Positions 35,692 through 47,384 of a DNA stretch of 64,000 bases are shown here, piece by piece. The position numbers and the translations under genes were made by a program. Within the stretch, counting starts at the first letter, position 1. Every line of letters begins with the position of its first letter. The notes under the pieces were generated by a model. It did no database searches, had not been told where the DNA came from, and saw only the letters and a program-made list of their open reading frames with translations. Source of the DNA: Syncephalis fuscata (Eukaryota; Zoopagomycota; Zoopagomycetes; Zoopagales; Piptocephalidaceae); contig JAHLTZ010000005.1 in NCBI GenBank assembly GCA_025786725.1, forward strand, positions 372,001 to 436,000, in the 5' to 3' direction.

Positions 35692-36027
35692 TATCTATAC
35701 ACTGCCCATGCGTTATTGTAGTTGGATTTAACTTGTTACTAGCACAAACTATAATCAACAAGGTTCTATTACTATTTGAGATGTAAGTATTGGTAACAAT
35801 AGGGGGTTTATTGGGCTACTGAGGCAGTATTATACTTGAGATGACGATAGACGGATGGCTATAATATCGATATTGATAATACGATAACAATATGATGAGT
35901 GTAATAGTAACATGGGTAGAATATTAATAATATTTATTATATTATGATAATTATTATAATTGGCAGTAATTATAATATTGTATCTGAGTTATTATTATTA
36001 TTATTATTTCGGCAATACTACACCCAT

Positions 36028-36052
36028 ACACACACACACACACACACACACA
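36028..36052. repeat. CA microsatellite
   Basis: About twelve CA units, 340 bp from a second CA tract. Confidence 0.9.
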
Positions 36053-36579
36053 ATCTGCACTGTTCTTGTATTCAATGTGAAAATGATGGAGTTTAATTGA
36101 TATATTGGGTCTACTAGTTGGTAAACTTTGGTTTCCTTTCACAGACTATTACTATTACTACTACTACTCTACTGCTGCGCGATCCATCTTCTTATTTTCT
36201 GCAATTTATACTGCTGCCATTGTTGTTGTCGTTGTAGTAACAGTAATTACAGTGCTTTTCGTTTGATTATAGTTAAACTAACGGTTGCTGTGTTCATCTA
36301 CATACACGCGTATCTTTCTTACTCTTTCGGTTTGGATCCATATACTTGCACCTGTGGTCATCATCTGTGTGCCTATTTCCCGTCTTACTTGCCTCTGACC
36401 ATACGAACACTATAGTAAACAATACTAGGTAAGTGTTACAGACGCTATGGTATACTAAATCTAATAACTTTTATTTATGATCTAGTTGAGCGCCCTTCAG
36501 ATCTCTGCCTTCTATATTGTTTTCTGTTTCTAAATCGCCACTGTTATCGTTGTTGTTTTTGTTGTTGTCGCTTCTCGTT

Positions 36580-36608
36580 CACTCACTCACTCACTCACTC
36601 ACTCACTC
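36580..36608. repeat. ACTC tetranucleotide repeat
   Basis: About seven tandem ACTC units in the eIF4E upstream region. Confidence 0.9.
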
Positions 36609-36797
36609 TTCTGTTTAGTGCGTGTTTATTGCGTCTACACGTCTCGATTACTTTACTATTGGTGGTGCGTGCGTGCGTGTGCGCTCGTCGGTCCTTGTCA
36701 CTTTCTCTTATTCACGCTGTTCATCCCGCTTGACGCGCGGTTGTAATTTCTTTTTATTTTCATCTAAGCTTGTTTCATCTCCCATAACAACAACGAC

Positions 36798-37738
36798 ATG
36801 TCTGCCGACGCTACGGTTGCCGCTACATCTCCATCGTAAGTATAAGTGTTGCGATGCGGACCTATCACACTAAGAAAGGGCACGCGTCAAGCAAAGTAAA
36901 ACGGCTACTAACGATACAACAACAATGTCCATTCTACGACAATATTAGTGCCGAGCAGGCCACTCCTGCCAATGGCGCCACGGAACAAAATGTATTACAG
37001 CTCACCGAGGATGGGCGCCATTTATTGAAGGCTGAATGGACACTTTGGTTTATGCATCGTGCACCAGGCCAGAAAATTACCGATTATGAGGGAGCCATAA
37101 AGAAAATTGGTTCATTTGGCACGGTAAGAAGGTATCTGTTGGCGATTGCTGGTTACTAATATACATATGGTGCATAATATAGATTGAAGATTACTGGGCA
37201 GTCTACAGTCATCTTCAGCGTCCTAATGATTTGCCTAATATCAGCGACTACCACATGTTCCGCAAGGGTGTACGACCAGTCTGGGAGGCAAGAACTATTT
37301 GATTGAGTTTATTATTGATAGTAGATACTTACATATATTTAATGATTAGGATGATGCAAATGTTCTAGGTGGAAAATGGATTTGCCGTTTAAAGAAAGGT
37401 TTAACCTCGCGCTATTGGGAACAATTGGTTAGTGGTGGATAAATACGTAGTTTATTTCAATTGTATTTATAATATGAGCCTATTAGATTATGGCGGTTAT
37501 TTCAGAGCAATTCGATGTTGGTGATGAGATCTGCGGTCTAGTCGTATCTGTTCGTCATTCTGAAGATATTATCTCTATTTGGAATCGTACAAGCACAGAC
37601 ACGGAAAGCAACCTAAAGATTCGCGACACCGTTAAACGTGTACTGGGATTACCGATGGAAACAGTCATGGAGTACAAGTCGCATAACGATGCTATTCAAG
37701 ATAACAGCAGTTTCCGCAACACAGCCGTCTATAAATGA
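36798..37738 (+). CDS. eIF4E: Translation initiation factor eIF4E
   Basis: Binds the mRNA 5' cap in eIF4F. Five exons (36798-36835, 36949-37123, 37183-37287, 37350-37427, 37487-37738) total 216 codons, the normal family length. Intron 1 contains the consensus branch site tactaac. Intron 3 begins with GC (GAG|GCAAGA) instead of GT; the join gives VRPVWEDDAN, which the family requires. Cap-binding Trp residues appear in EWTLWFMHR and VRPVWED, followed by GGKWICRL and SRYWEQL. The C-terminal part includes ICGLVVSVRHSEDIISIWNR. Confident assignment. Confidence 0.92.
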
Positions 37739-38463
37739 GCATTATAATCGCCAATATACTAGTAATCATTTCATTAAGAAATAACTTGGGAAATTTACTG
37801 GCTACATAAACAATAAAGCGTGTTTAGTATAAATATTGCGTATTTGTCAGATAGAGTATTTATTTATTGACTTACTAACTTGTAATGAATGCAAATTTCA
37901 AATAATTAAAAATAGACATCGTGTACAATTAATACTTAATTGCAAGCTATTTTGAATACTTAAATATTTATAAATAGCTTTTATTTGCAGTAATGATGTT
38001 ATTGTTATGAAATGGCATTATAGCTTAGTTTGATGTGTTTAGCCCAAATCAATATTACAATATGTTTAACATTCTAAAGATTTTGAGGCATATATTCCTG
38101 AACGTTGTCGTACTCTGGATTATAAAGTCATGACATACAACAAATCGAGTGTAGAAAAATAGTCATAAACGATACACACTGGATATATCAATTACGTGAA
38201 TGGCTACATGATCTATTTTTAATCCAATATATCTTTACTGTTGTGTATTTAATTAAATGATATAGTGTAATGTATATATAACATACACTTGCATTTCTAA
38301 TACTGATAGACAATAAACAAACAATATTAAGACAAGCACAATTACAACAATCAAATCTTGTTCGATGGCTATATGAAACCATAACAGTAATTTGTTTAAT
38401 ATTTAAAAAAGCTTCCGTTTGTACTATTTGTCGATACATAACTTAATTACGAGCCAACTAGCT
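37739..38463. other. Intergenic; left arm of inverted repeat begins near 38051
   Basis: AT-rich. From about 38051 the sequence is the reverse complement of the region ending near 51331. The reverse-strand open frame at 38188-38439 recurs in the other arm only because the DNA is duplicated. No gene supported. Confidence 0.4.
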
Positions 38464-39300
38464 ATGAATGACGACGATAGTAGCCAGGACTGGTTGGAGC
38501 GAGACGAGGACTGGCTAACCTACTCGGTATTACCAAGTAATGCCGCTCAAACAGCTGAGAAGGAAGACGAAAACCGAAAAGTAAAACGGCTAAAGCGCGA
38601 TGAGCCCTGCAATGACAATAACGACAAAACAATAGATAGACCAGGACAGACTTGTGTTATATGTCTATTGCCATGGACACGACGTACTTATTTAATCGAT
38701 TGCTTGCACAGTTTCTGCTTTGACTGTATTGCTCGATGGTTGAAGCATCAGCCAGTATGTCCACTTTGTAAACAGCCACCACGATCGATTGCTATGCTGG
38801 CTGAAGATGACAACAATGAAGACAATACTAGCAATAGTGATGAGCTGACAACTGGACAGTTGATTCATCGCACGCTTGATGAATTAGAGCCACCACCCTG
38901 TTTACCAGGAAAATGGCATAATCGTCGTAGTGTTTATCGTCGTTCATTGCGTGCAGATAATCCACCTCGCAATGTAATTGTATCACGAATTAAGACACAT
39001 CATTTACGACGACTACGACCATTTGTTGAACGAGAATTAAGTGCACTTCTTGGTGACGATAACGATGATATTGTCATGACGTATACCATTGAAGTGCTAC
39101 TAGATACGACACCATCCTTCGTCACTGCCTCTAATAGCGACAGCGATGACGTATGGCGTGAACGACTTACACAACGTCTTGCTATTTATCTTGGCAATGA
39201 TGCAGCAGTATTTCTACGCGAGATTATTACGTTTCTTGAAAGTGGTCGTGATATGAAAACATTTGACCACACAGTAAGTTATACGGCAACCTCGCCATAA
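38464..39300 (+). CDS. TOPORS-like RING E3 ligase (left copy, intact)
   Basis: Intronless, 278 residues from MNDDDSSQDW at 38464; an in-frame ATG at 38419 would add 15 residues. An acidic N-terminus is followed by a C3HC4 RING finger: CVICLLPWTRRTYL, DCLHSFCFDCIARW, VCPLCKQP (about residues 62-105). A C-terminal helical domain reads HHLRRLRPFVERELSALLG...DIVMTYTIEVL and FLREIITFLESGRDMKTFDH, which matches the conserved region downstream of the RING in TOPORS (topoisomerase I-binding ubiquitin/SUMO E3). A nuclear ubiquitin or SUMO ligase is inferred. It faces the RNase T2 copy with 76 bp between stops. Confidence 0.8.
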   Translation: MNDDDSSQDWLERDEDWLTYSVLPSNAAQTAEKEDENRKVKRLKRDEPCNDNNDKTIDRPGQTCVICLLPWTRRTYLIDCLHSFCFDCIARWLKHQPVCPLCKQPPRSIAMLAEDDNNEDNTSNSDELTTGQLIHRTLDELEPPPCLPGKWHNRRSVYRRSLRADNPPRNVIVSRIKTHHLRRLRPFVERELSALLGDDNDDIVMTYTIEVLLDTTPSFVTASNSDSDDVWRERLTQRLAIYLGNDAAVFLREIITFLESGRDMKTFDHTVSYTATSP

Positions 39301-39376
39301 ATGACACAAGGCAACAAATAGCTATCAAACCATTGTATTTATAAGCAATAAAGCATTTATTACTAGCGTAGACTGT

Positions 39377-40513
39377 TTAGACAAATAGCGTCAACACAGC
39401 AATGACAAAGGCAACAGCTGATACACCACCAATGCTGCTAGCTGTTTTGTCGCTGCCATTGTTACCATTGTTGTCATCATCGCCATTTGTGGAGTTTGTA
39501 ACATTCTTGACTGGCCATAATATTTGACCGCTACAGCTACTTTTTACAAATTGTGGTGGATCTCTTAAAGTGAATACGTCTTCTGAAATAACAAAATAAA
39601 GTGTTGTACCAATGATCTTGCCATTATCACACTGTAAATTAATCTTGCCCTTAAGCCCAAGGTCTTTCTTTAAAGCATTTATAAATTCATCACTATTCCT
39701 TCGATCTCCAGGCTTAATACCAGCATTGATAAAAGCATTGGAAGGGCTATATATTTTGAGATACAGAGTAGCATCACTGAAATAGTCGATCATATCTTTG
39801 TTAGCCTTGTAATCTTTACCGTAACACTTGGGATCAGTGTAGAAACACAGGTGCCGTATTTGTTCCATTCACGAGTCCTAATAATAAATTAATTAAAAAC
39901 AATATGCATATTGTAATTTCATTACCAAAGTCCACTATTGTAACCTTTTTTTGAGGGCCAATACGTTATCATGCTGTCATACTCATCCCCAAAATTTGAC
40001 TGGAGTTTAGTACCAACGCTCTTGTACTGACGTTCTGAGTCACATCCATCTTCAGGTGGAAGTTCACCATTACTATAATTTAGTGTTAATTGGCTATTTA
40101 TCATTTATAAGCTGTACAACTTACCAACCAGTGGGTGAAATCCATGGATGGTAAAATTATTGGTTGGCCCTAATGTTGTGTCCCACTAGTAATTGTATTA
40201 AAACACCGCCCTTTATTACTGTTATTATTATGCCTTACTCGTAACACAAGTTGAAGAAGACCATATTTTGGAACACAACAGAGGTCAGTAGTAGTCGTGT
40301 TGGCACTACACGAATAAAAATCTGGACAATTATTTCTGTATCGATGTAAACTAACTCGCATGCCATTAATATAATCAGGTAGTATAAGCGTACCAGCCAA
40401 TGACGGACTAAGTCCGACAAAAGCAAAAGAAGCAATAGTAGCGACGATAGTCTAGTATAGATTTGTATTGACAAGGTAAATAAGACAAATGAAGACTGAC
40501 TCAATTGCTTCAT
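39377..40513 (-). pseudogene. RNase T2, left copy, catalytically dead
   Basis: A signal peptide starts at 40513 (MKQLSQSSF then a Leu run), then the frame slips to NNCPDFYSCSANTTTTDLCC. The first active-site block is FTIHGFHPLVG instead of FTIHGLWPDG. The second is REWNKYGTC instead of HEWNKHGTC, so both catalytic His in that block are lost. A base is missing just after it, shifting the frame. The downstream body (CYGKDYKANKDMIDYFSDA) and a C-terminal hydrophobic GPI-anchor-like signal (GSDKTASSIGGVSAVAF...) remain open. The lost His residues make decay real rather than a sequencing effect. Confidence 0.8.
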
Positions 40514-42071
40514 GTCTAATTAGCTTGCATTAATAGAATTAGAAGGAAATTATGTTGAGAAATACAAAGCTAATATAGTGTAGACAATAAATGGCGACTA
40601 GAGTAAATAAAAAGGGATACTGCAACGATAGAAGATAACACACTGAGTGCTAATTTATTGGTAAAATTCCGGTTTTTAACTGACTGCTGAGTGGATCATG
40701 CACGTTATTCTGTGTGTTTGTGTTTGAAACAAGGCAATGCTTTAATCCTGATAATAATATAAACAACTTGTTGCATTATGCTGGCTTCTATTAAAAATTA
40801 TATTAACAAATATACTCTTCTACATTCATGCTTTATTATTGGTATATTGAGTAATGATCGAAATGAGCAGATAAAACTTCCCCTGATTCAATTAAACAAA
40901 ATTAAAAGCTGACACTAAATAAAATATGAATGAAACAGATATCAATACTACGACTGTAGCATATGCTGGAATGACTGAAAATGCAATAGTAGAGCAAAGT
41001 GCAGATTATTTAAATAACAGAAAAAGCGTCGAGCGTGTGGCAGTTTCAATCATGTAAATAACAGCATTTCATCAAGAATCGTGGCATTCCAATAACTACG
41101 TTTGATAACATACGCGTAGTTAGATTACAAATTTGATTGGCCGAACATGGTGCCGAGTGGAGATAAATAATGATGATTGATTATTTAGTTATACTGTGAT
41201 TGATGGTCAAATGGCTATGTTTAATAATACTCGTGTAATTGAATTAGACATTCTTTTTATATTTGATATAGATTTCAATTATATATAGTTTAATAGATGG
41301 AATGGGCAAAATAAGTTAAACTTTATTATTAATAAAGTTAGAACAAAACGGACAACAGTTCCAAATAGCTTGTAAATACTATAATATATATATATACAAT
41401 ATAATGATTATACAATACAAAGTGAAAATTAACAGTGTTGAAGCTATTGAGCACATATGCATGAACAGATGAACGACATTAGTCGACATTTGTATATAAT
41501 AAAGCTAGAACAAAAGCACAAGCAGTTTTGGTTAAGCATAGTTGGATAAGTGTAAAATAATAGATGATAGAATAAAGACACAATGGCAAAGCATAGAAAC
41601 ATTGATGAAGTTATAGTGCATACAACGTAATAAGCGAATGAGTGAAATGTATTGAAACATATAAACAATAGAGCGTGTTTAGTATATTATAGAATGATAT
41701 ATAGTAGTGTAGAATAGAATGGGAATGATATAAATGGATAGAGTATATATGCATACTGGATAATGGATCTACGATGATGAGTATTTTAAACTTTGATGTC
41801 ACGCATCATACACCATCATGTTCAATAAAAAATATTTACTTTAATTACGTGAATGCTATCAAGTAGTCATTGGGATGTGATTATCATTGATGGCTAATAA
41901 ATTGCTTAATTTTAATGCAATACATACGTAAATAAAATCCCTTTTATTTACATGCGTTGAAATTGTCAGGAATAAAACGTAATTCAGTTACTTCATTTTT
42001 GTTCTAGCTGGATATTAACACATCCTTCGCATCTCTTTATAACAAACTAGTCTACGACCGTTTACCGCGAC
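40514..42071. other. Inner part of left inverted-repeat arm, gene-free
   Basis: Nearly identical to 47479-48896 in reverse complement, to about 41936. The open frames at 41444-41802 (minus) have no motifs and recur in the other arm as a duplication effect. Nothing else is recognised, so the strong conservation without coding capacity points to a recent event or gene conversion. Confidence 0.5.
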
Positions 42072-43605
42072 ATGCTGCCCGAAGATTTGATTATTTATGT
42101 CTACAAATTCCTTTCTCCTTATGCGTTACGTCAGTTATCTTGTTCCAGTCGTTTATTTTACCAACTAGCATGGCATGAGATTTGTTGCCGCTATAAACGT
42201 TTAGTCAATTCAAACTTATCTATATTGCCGGCTTTGCTAGTAAGTACTAAAGCGCGCCGAAAACAATACAAAACTTAACAGCACTGAATGACTGCAGGAC
42301 CGACAAAGCTACTGGTATTTAGTTGGCCAGACCTGCTATGAATGCACTGTCCGTTCAACATACTTGATACCGCACCCGTTAGAGCCATGGCTTCTTTGCG
42401 ATGTGTGTATATCAAAATTGGCAACTGATCGCGTGCTATTGACATTAAGTCAGGTTGAAACGCTATATGGATTGGTGTCGGATGGTCTAGTGGCTGATAT
42501 ACACTCAGGACGAATGCGACGATGCGATTTAGCATACAAAAAATCACCTAGTCGACATAGCGTGTGTAATTTTTCTATGGCTGCGGTTTTAACATCAGAT
42601 ACTTCGGAAAGCAGCGATAGTGACACATCAGAAAGCAGCAGCGAAAGCGATTTTAGTAATGGCCATTCGCGCTTTTTTCAAAATCCACCAGTAAAACTAC
42701 CAATGTATAGTATAGCTGCTCAATCATCAGTCAATAGTGATTTGGAAAGTAGGAACAATTCTTTTACATTAGTATTCTATTATCAGCATATTGAGCAGCG
42801 CGCTCGCGAAGTATATGGAACATCAGATACAAACAAATTAGCGTCACGATCGGAACGTGATTTGACTAGAAAACGCCAAATATTTCTGGAAATGGAACAA
42901 AAGAAACGGCACAAATTTATGTACAGTATACTTAATACATGGCAATCAAACCCCTTGATAACTTGGAGTTATTATGGACAGGAAAAATATTAGCCTTTTT
43001 GCCCGATACTTTAACGGCAGCCAAGTCAATAACAACGCCGTTGTTAATAGAAGAAAGTAGACACGCACTGATGAAAGCTCAATTACAAAAGCTTATTATG
43101 ACAGATGGACACGAAAACATCCTTTTGGATGGTGTGACCAGCAGCGTATTACTTGGATACAGCCAAGATGCATCGCTAGTAATATAGCTAATAATAACAC
43201 ACAAGTATGCAATAGTAGCATAGAAAATGTGCTGTTATTAGCAAAACGTTTATGGAACATGCAATTTGCAAGTTCATTTGCAAAAAATGTATTCGATACT
43301 ATAAATATTTTATTGTTCCGTTTTACGCGACCTTCAGCGTCAGCATCGACGAAAAGCAGCTTTAAATCGACAACTGTGCCGGATAAGCAGGCACTTGAGC
43401 CCATTTGGGGCTGTGGAGAGACGCGACAAGAGCTATTGGAGTACATGGCGCAACTCCAACACAATATAACCAATAAGTTACTAACATTCATGGAAGATGA
43501 TATCAAACTATTGTAAAGCATTGGTATCAACGACAAGATAGCAAGGCAATAGCTAGCAACTTGGATAGGCGACGAAAAACGGGAAAGCGTCGTGGCCGTC
43601 AGTAG
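42072..43605 (+). CDS. F-box protein with Cys-rich motif
   Basis: Exon 1 (42072-42239) encodes an F-box: MLPEDLIIYVYKFLSPYALRQLSCSSRLFYQLAWHE, the Skp1-binding motif of SCF ubiquitin ligases. Exon 2 starts at 42298 (DRQSYWYLVGQTCYECTV), with CYEC and LCDVC pairs that could bind zinc. A Ser-rich acidic stretch follows (SDTSESSSESD), then GWCDQQRITWIQPRCIASN near 43125 and a basic C-terminus ending TGKRRGRQ at 43605. Frame slips are needed near 42955, 43080 and 43510; each intervening piece keeps protein-like composition. The substrate is unknown. Confidence 0.6.
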
Positions 43606-43677
43606 AAATGAAGATTGTGCATGTGTATGCAGTTAATTGAGTAGAGTTATATAACTATTGCTTGAAATAATGTAAAG

Positions 43678-45481
43678 CTACGGTACCAATGGCAATAAAT
43701 CACGTACACTTGCATCGTTGGCATGTAATGCAAGTGCACGATACAACTCAGGCGGCAGTTGTCGTGATAGTGATAGTGCATCATTGATCGTTTGATGAAT
43801 ATCACCATCCAATCCATCGGAAAGAATAGAAAGTGGTCTATATAACAGTGTGGTAAGTATTTTTGTACTGGTTAATCGGTTGAATAAACAACTTACTGGT
43901 CAGCGGCAAGTAGTAAGTCACGCGAATGAATCAACTGTGCTACTACGCAAAGTACATTGATGTGGATGCCATAGGCAAGAAAAACATCCCATAGCCGTAA
44001 ATGGTCCTGTTGATTCATCGATTTACTACAGCTTGTAAAGGACAGTAAAGCTAAATAAATAGATTAGCTTGGGTAGTGCATTAATAAAGCATTATATCTA
44101 CCATTATATGCGTACAACTCAGGGAATACACCATGGTCAAGTAAATAGTCGTATAATGGACGATCAAGAACACGTAAACATTCATCCATCAACTATAGTT
44201 AAAAGTGTTAGAATGGATATGTATTTGGTCATTTATCTGTAACATACCTCTACGGCACACTGGATACCATCCATTGTTGTACGTGCGTATACCGATGCAC
44301 ATTTAGTAGCAAACAAATAAAAACCAACAAATGCCTCATCTTCGGGCAATACTTCGGCAAATGATAACGCTATCCAGTGTAAACCTGAAACGTAGTCTTT
44401 TGTACCATTATCAGCAGTATCTAAAAATAGTTTCAATAATAAATAAACAGTAATAATAATATAGTATAATGTCATTACCATGAATTTGATGAACAAATGC
44501 ATTGAGTATTCGATCTAATGATTCTACAATTCTGTGCTGTTCTTTAGCTTGAATAGAACTACTTAACAAACGATTTGAATGTTTTAATGTAGCAAGATCA
44601 TGCTGAATTTGTAAATGCAAAACGGATGCACCACGTGTTTTTAGTTCTGGATAAATACACCGAAGTTGGGTAAAATTTCCCTCACGTGATAGCAAAGCAC
44701 GCCAAAGCCGACGTCGTAGATCATCATGCCCAGCAGGAATGGGATGGACAAGCGCAAGACGTCGTAAATGTCGCTCGGCCAACGACATATCCGATAGACA
44801 CTGGGTGTGACTTCTTGATTCTTTATTATGACCGATGCGTGCAAGACTAGACGGGCTCATGGCTGAACGAGCCATATCGTCAAGTGCATGCTCGTACCGC
44901 TGTCGAATCGAGTCACTTGTGTCGCTTTCCGTGCCTGGAAATAATGGCGATAAAGGTAGAGCAACAGTACCAGCGGTAGGTAGACCAGCATTGGAACCGC
45001 GAGTATTTCTAGCTCTTTGTAACCAAGCATCAAATTCTGTCGCGCCAGAATGTCCTTTATTTTGCATCATTTTTGGAGGAGAGGAAGGAGGAGTAAGAAA
45101 GCGTGGTGCGGTTGTTGGTGTAGTTATTTTTGTCGTATTCGTCTTTGTGACAGCAGCAGCAGCAGATAGACGCGATAGTCTTTTTGACAAATCGGCCATG
45201 CTGCTTTTAGTAGCTGCCGTACGACCTGCCGTGCGTTTGCGTGGGTATGACGATGTCGGCGACGATCGACGGCTGGACAACTGGCATATTTTGTGGGAAC
45301 TATTTGATGTTACTACAGATGCTATTGATATTGAAACTGATGATGGTAAAGATGGCGATATTAATGGCGATGTTGTTGAAGAAGAAGAAGAAGAAGAAGG
45401 TGATAATGATGGCACTGGCGACGTTGGCAATATCAAAGAGGAAAGCAACGCTCCTAGCGACACACTGGATGGTAAAGACAT
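43678..45481 (-). CDS. BUB2: Bub2/Cdc16-like TBC GTPase-activating protein
   Basis: Five exons (44479-45481, 44248-44420, 44102-44192, 43897-44050, 43678-43837), 526 residues, all joins in frame. Bub2 with Bfa1/Byr4 is the GAP for the Tem1/Spg1 GTPase at spindle poles and restrains mitotic exit or septation. TBC features: LRRRLWRALLSREG, YVSGLHWIALSFAEVLPEDEAFVGF, LMDECLRVLDRPLYDYL, DHLRLWDVFLAYGIHINVLCVVAQL. The last is highly characteristic of Bub2/Cdc16. The first 240 or so residues are a Ser/Pro/Ala-rich disordered extension not found in the short yeast protein (about 300 residues). It begins MSLPSSVSLG at 45481. Confidence 0.85.
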
Positions 45482-46428
45482 GAATAACACAAGTACCAGG
45501 AAAAACGTAACTGATCTTTGATGAAATAATGACGCTATAAGTAGACAATCGTTAGCAGGGAGGATACGTGTGTGTGTGTGTGGTGTGTGTGTGGAAGGAG
45601 TATTGTTGTTGCACTTTCTTGGACGTATTATCGTCCGTTTACAATACAAGGCACATTAAATAATGAAGTGATACGCGAATGTATCAAGTTTCCTGCAAAA
45701 AAAATGAGGCAAGGGGAACAATGTATATTCGCCTATGCTATTATGTAGTACTGTTAGAGCTACCGTGAATGCAATAGTTAGAATGTGATGGATGTTACAA
45801 ATGTTGTAGGAGTACTATATACGCAGGCTATAGTAATAAGCTTGTATAACATTAATGTAACAACAGTCATGTTCAATAGCTATTATTCTAATAAAAAAAC
45901 TGTCATCATTCCCATAGTGAATGTGCCAGTCTTTATCCGACATGCAAAAAGGAGATAAGGGGCAAAAAGAAACAGCGAGTAAAGCCAAGCGTAATCATTG
46001 TTGAATTGGCAAAGTCTATACTGCTAAGTCAATGGCTGTTCTTAATATACCGATATATAGTGTAATCCGTGCATATCGAATACTGATTACTTTCATCTTT
46101 GCTTGAATAGCCTCTATTTTACGCAATATAATGCAGCTTAATGACTAAACGCGCTTGGAACAATTAATACAAATCACTTGGAATCCTGGTTTTATTATTT
46201 ACGTAGAATATTCGTATAGAAACGGGAGTAGTTTTATGTATCCATATCGACTATACATAGAACCGTGGAACAAATAGGCGTTCTATAGTTATTTTGCCTG
46301 TAATAATAATAGCTTAATCATTACTATATTAAATCATTGAATCCAATTATAGCATAATTTAAATTGTTTACTATTTATTTTTTACTGTTTTCTTTTCATT
46401 TATTGAATCTCTTGTTTCAAGTCTAGTC
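45482..46428. other. Intergenic divergent promoter
   Basis: Between BUB2 (minus) and ICln (plus). GT-rich repeat at about 45567-45594; otherwise AT-rich. No gene supported. Confidence 0.4.
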
Positions 46429-47384
46429 ATGTCAACGTGTTGGATTACCGAGTTGCCCGAGCTAGTCTCTCTAGAGCATGTACGCCAGTTGGAGGGCGGC
46501 CGCGAAGCCTTGCCGCTTGGCACTTGGATTATACGTCATCATCAGCCGAATGTAACGATCCAAGCTGTTCCTGCCTTGGAACCATCGTTAAGCAAAGGAG
46601 ATCTTTATGTGACAGAAAGGTAATAATAAAAATAGTAAGCGAGAATGAAGGGAACTGCCTTGACTGGATAACAAGTAAATAAGGGGCGAATACTGAACAA
46701 AGAGCAAAGGACAAAGAACAAAACAATCGATGTATTATTGTTCACTATCTAACTATGTTCTATGACAATCGGTAATATGGCAACAATAATAGCCGCCTTG
46801 TATTCTTTAGTGCTACTGATGGAAAAGGTATTGCACTAGAGTATCCAGCCATTGGTATTCATGCAATTGCTCGTCAGCCTACGGATCATGCACCTTGTGT
46901 CTATTGTCAAGTAGATGGGAGTCTTGCAATGACACCAGCAAGCGATGACGATGAGGATGACAAAGACGATGAAGTAACGGAAGTGCGCTTTATTCCTGAT
47001 GATTTTAGCACACGTAAGTAAAACACAAATATTATTACTGATATATAGTCGTGTTGATAAATATATATTTAGTGGATGTGCTATTTGAAGCTATATCTGA
47101 ATGTACCGCCCTTCATCCCGATGCGGATCTTATGGAGGCCGAAGGTGACGATAATGCATTTGTTGATGGCCAGTTCTACACGGGTGATCTTGATCCGCAA
47201 GAACTTTCTGACGCAGGCCAGGTAAGCCATACTATCTATGTATCTATCATTGTCAATAACACTGATTTGTAATAAATAGGCGGCACTTGCTTATCTCGAC
47301 TCAATTGTTGATGCACCGGTATCTAATGCACAAGCATTGTCGGATGAAGATACTACCAAAGACCAGTTTGCCGACGCCGACTAA
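46429..47384 (+). CDS. CLNS1A (Saf5): ICln-like methylosome/snRNP assembly chaperone
   Basis: Four exons (46429-46619, 46793-47013, 47073-47221, 47280-47384), 221 residues. A PH-like domain (LYVTESRLVFFSATDGKGIALEYPAIGIHAIAR) is followed by VYCQVDG and acidic stretches (SDDDEDDKDDEVTEVRFIPDD), then LFEAISECTALHPD. pICln sequesters Sm proteins for PRMT5 methylation and snRNP assembly. The length and the ESRLxFF...LEYPxIxxHAI pattern are typical. The acidic C-terminus DTTKDQFADAD is also family-like. Confidence 0.88.

Larger units (their letters stand above)
35100..36797. other. Long intergenic region with microsatellites
   Basis: 1.7 kb between GID4 and eIF4E. It contains CA repeats at 35671-35691 and 36028-36052, an ACTC repeat at 36580-36608 and mixed pyrimidine tracts leading into the eIF4E start. 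No coding or RNA gene is supported. Confidence 0.5.
38051..41936. repeat. Large inverted repeat, left arm
   Basis: About 3.9 kb whose reverse complement is at 47479-51331. Outer similarity ends at about 38051/51331 (aatattacaatatg) and inner similarity at about 41936/47479 (tacgtaaataaa). The RING gene and the inner gene-free 1.3 kb are nearly identical between arms. The RNase T2 coding core is much more diverged. Confidence 0.88.

Noticed and set aside
35671-36608. Clustered simple repeats considered as CRISPR-like or satellite arrays
   Set aside because: Units are 2-4 bp microsatellites without spacers.
38188-38439. Reverse-strand ORF of 83 codons repeated almost exactly at 50945-51196
   Set aside because: It recurs only because it lies in the inverted repeat; it overlaps the RING gene promoter and has no motif or coding-like composition.
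41444-41802. Overlapping reverse-strand ORFs in the inner repeat arm
   Set aside because: AT-rich hydrophobic composition without motifs; the mirror sequence in the right arm is open only in part.
44835-45521. Plus-strand 228-codon acidic ORF
   Set aside because: Antisense shadow of the Ser-rich N-terminal exon of BUB2, whose five-exon chain is well supported.
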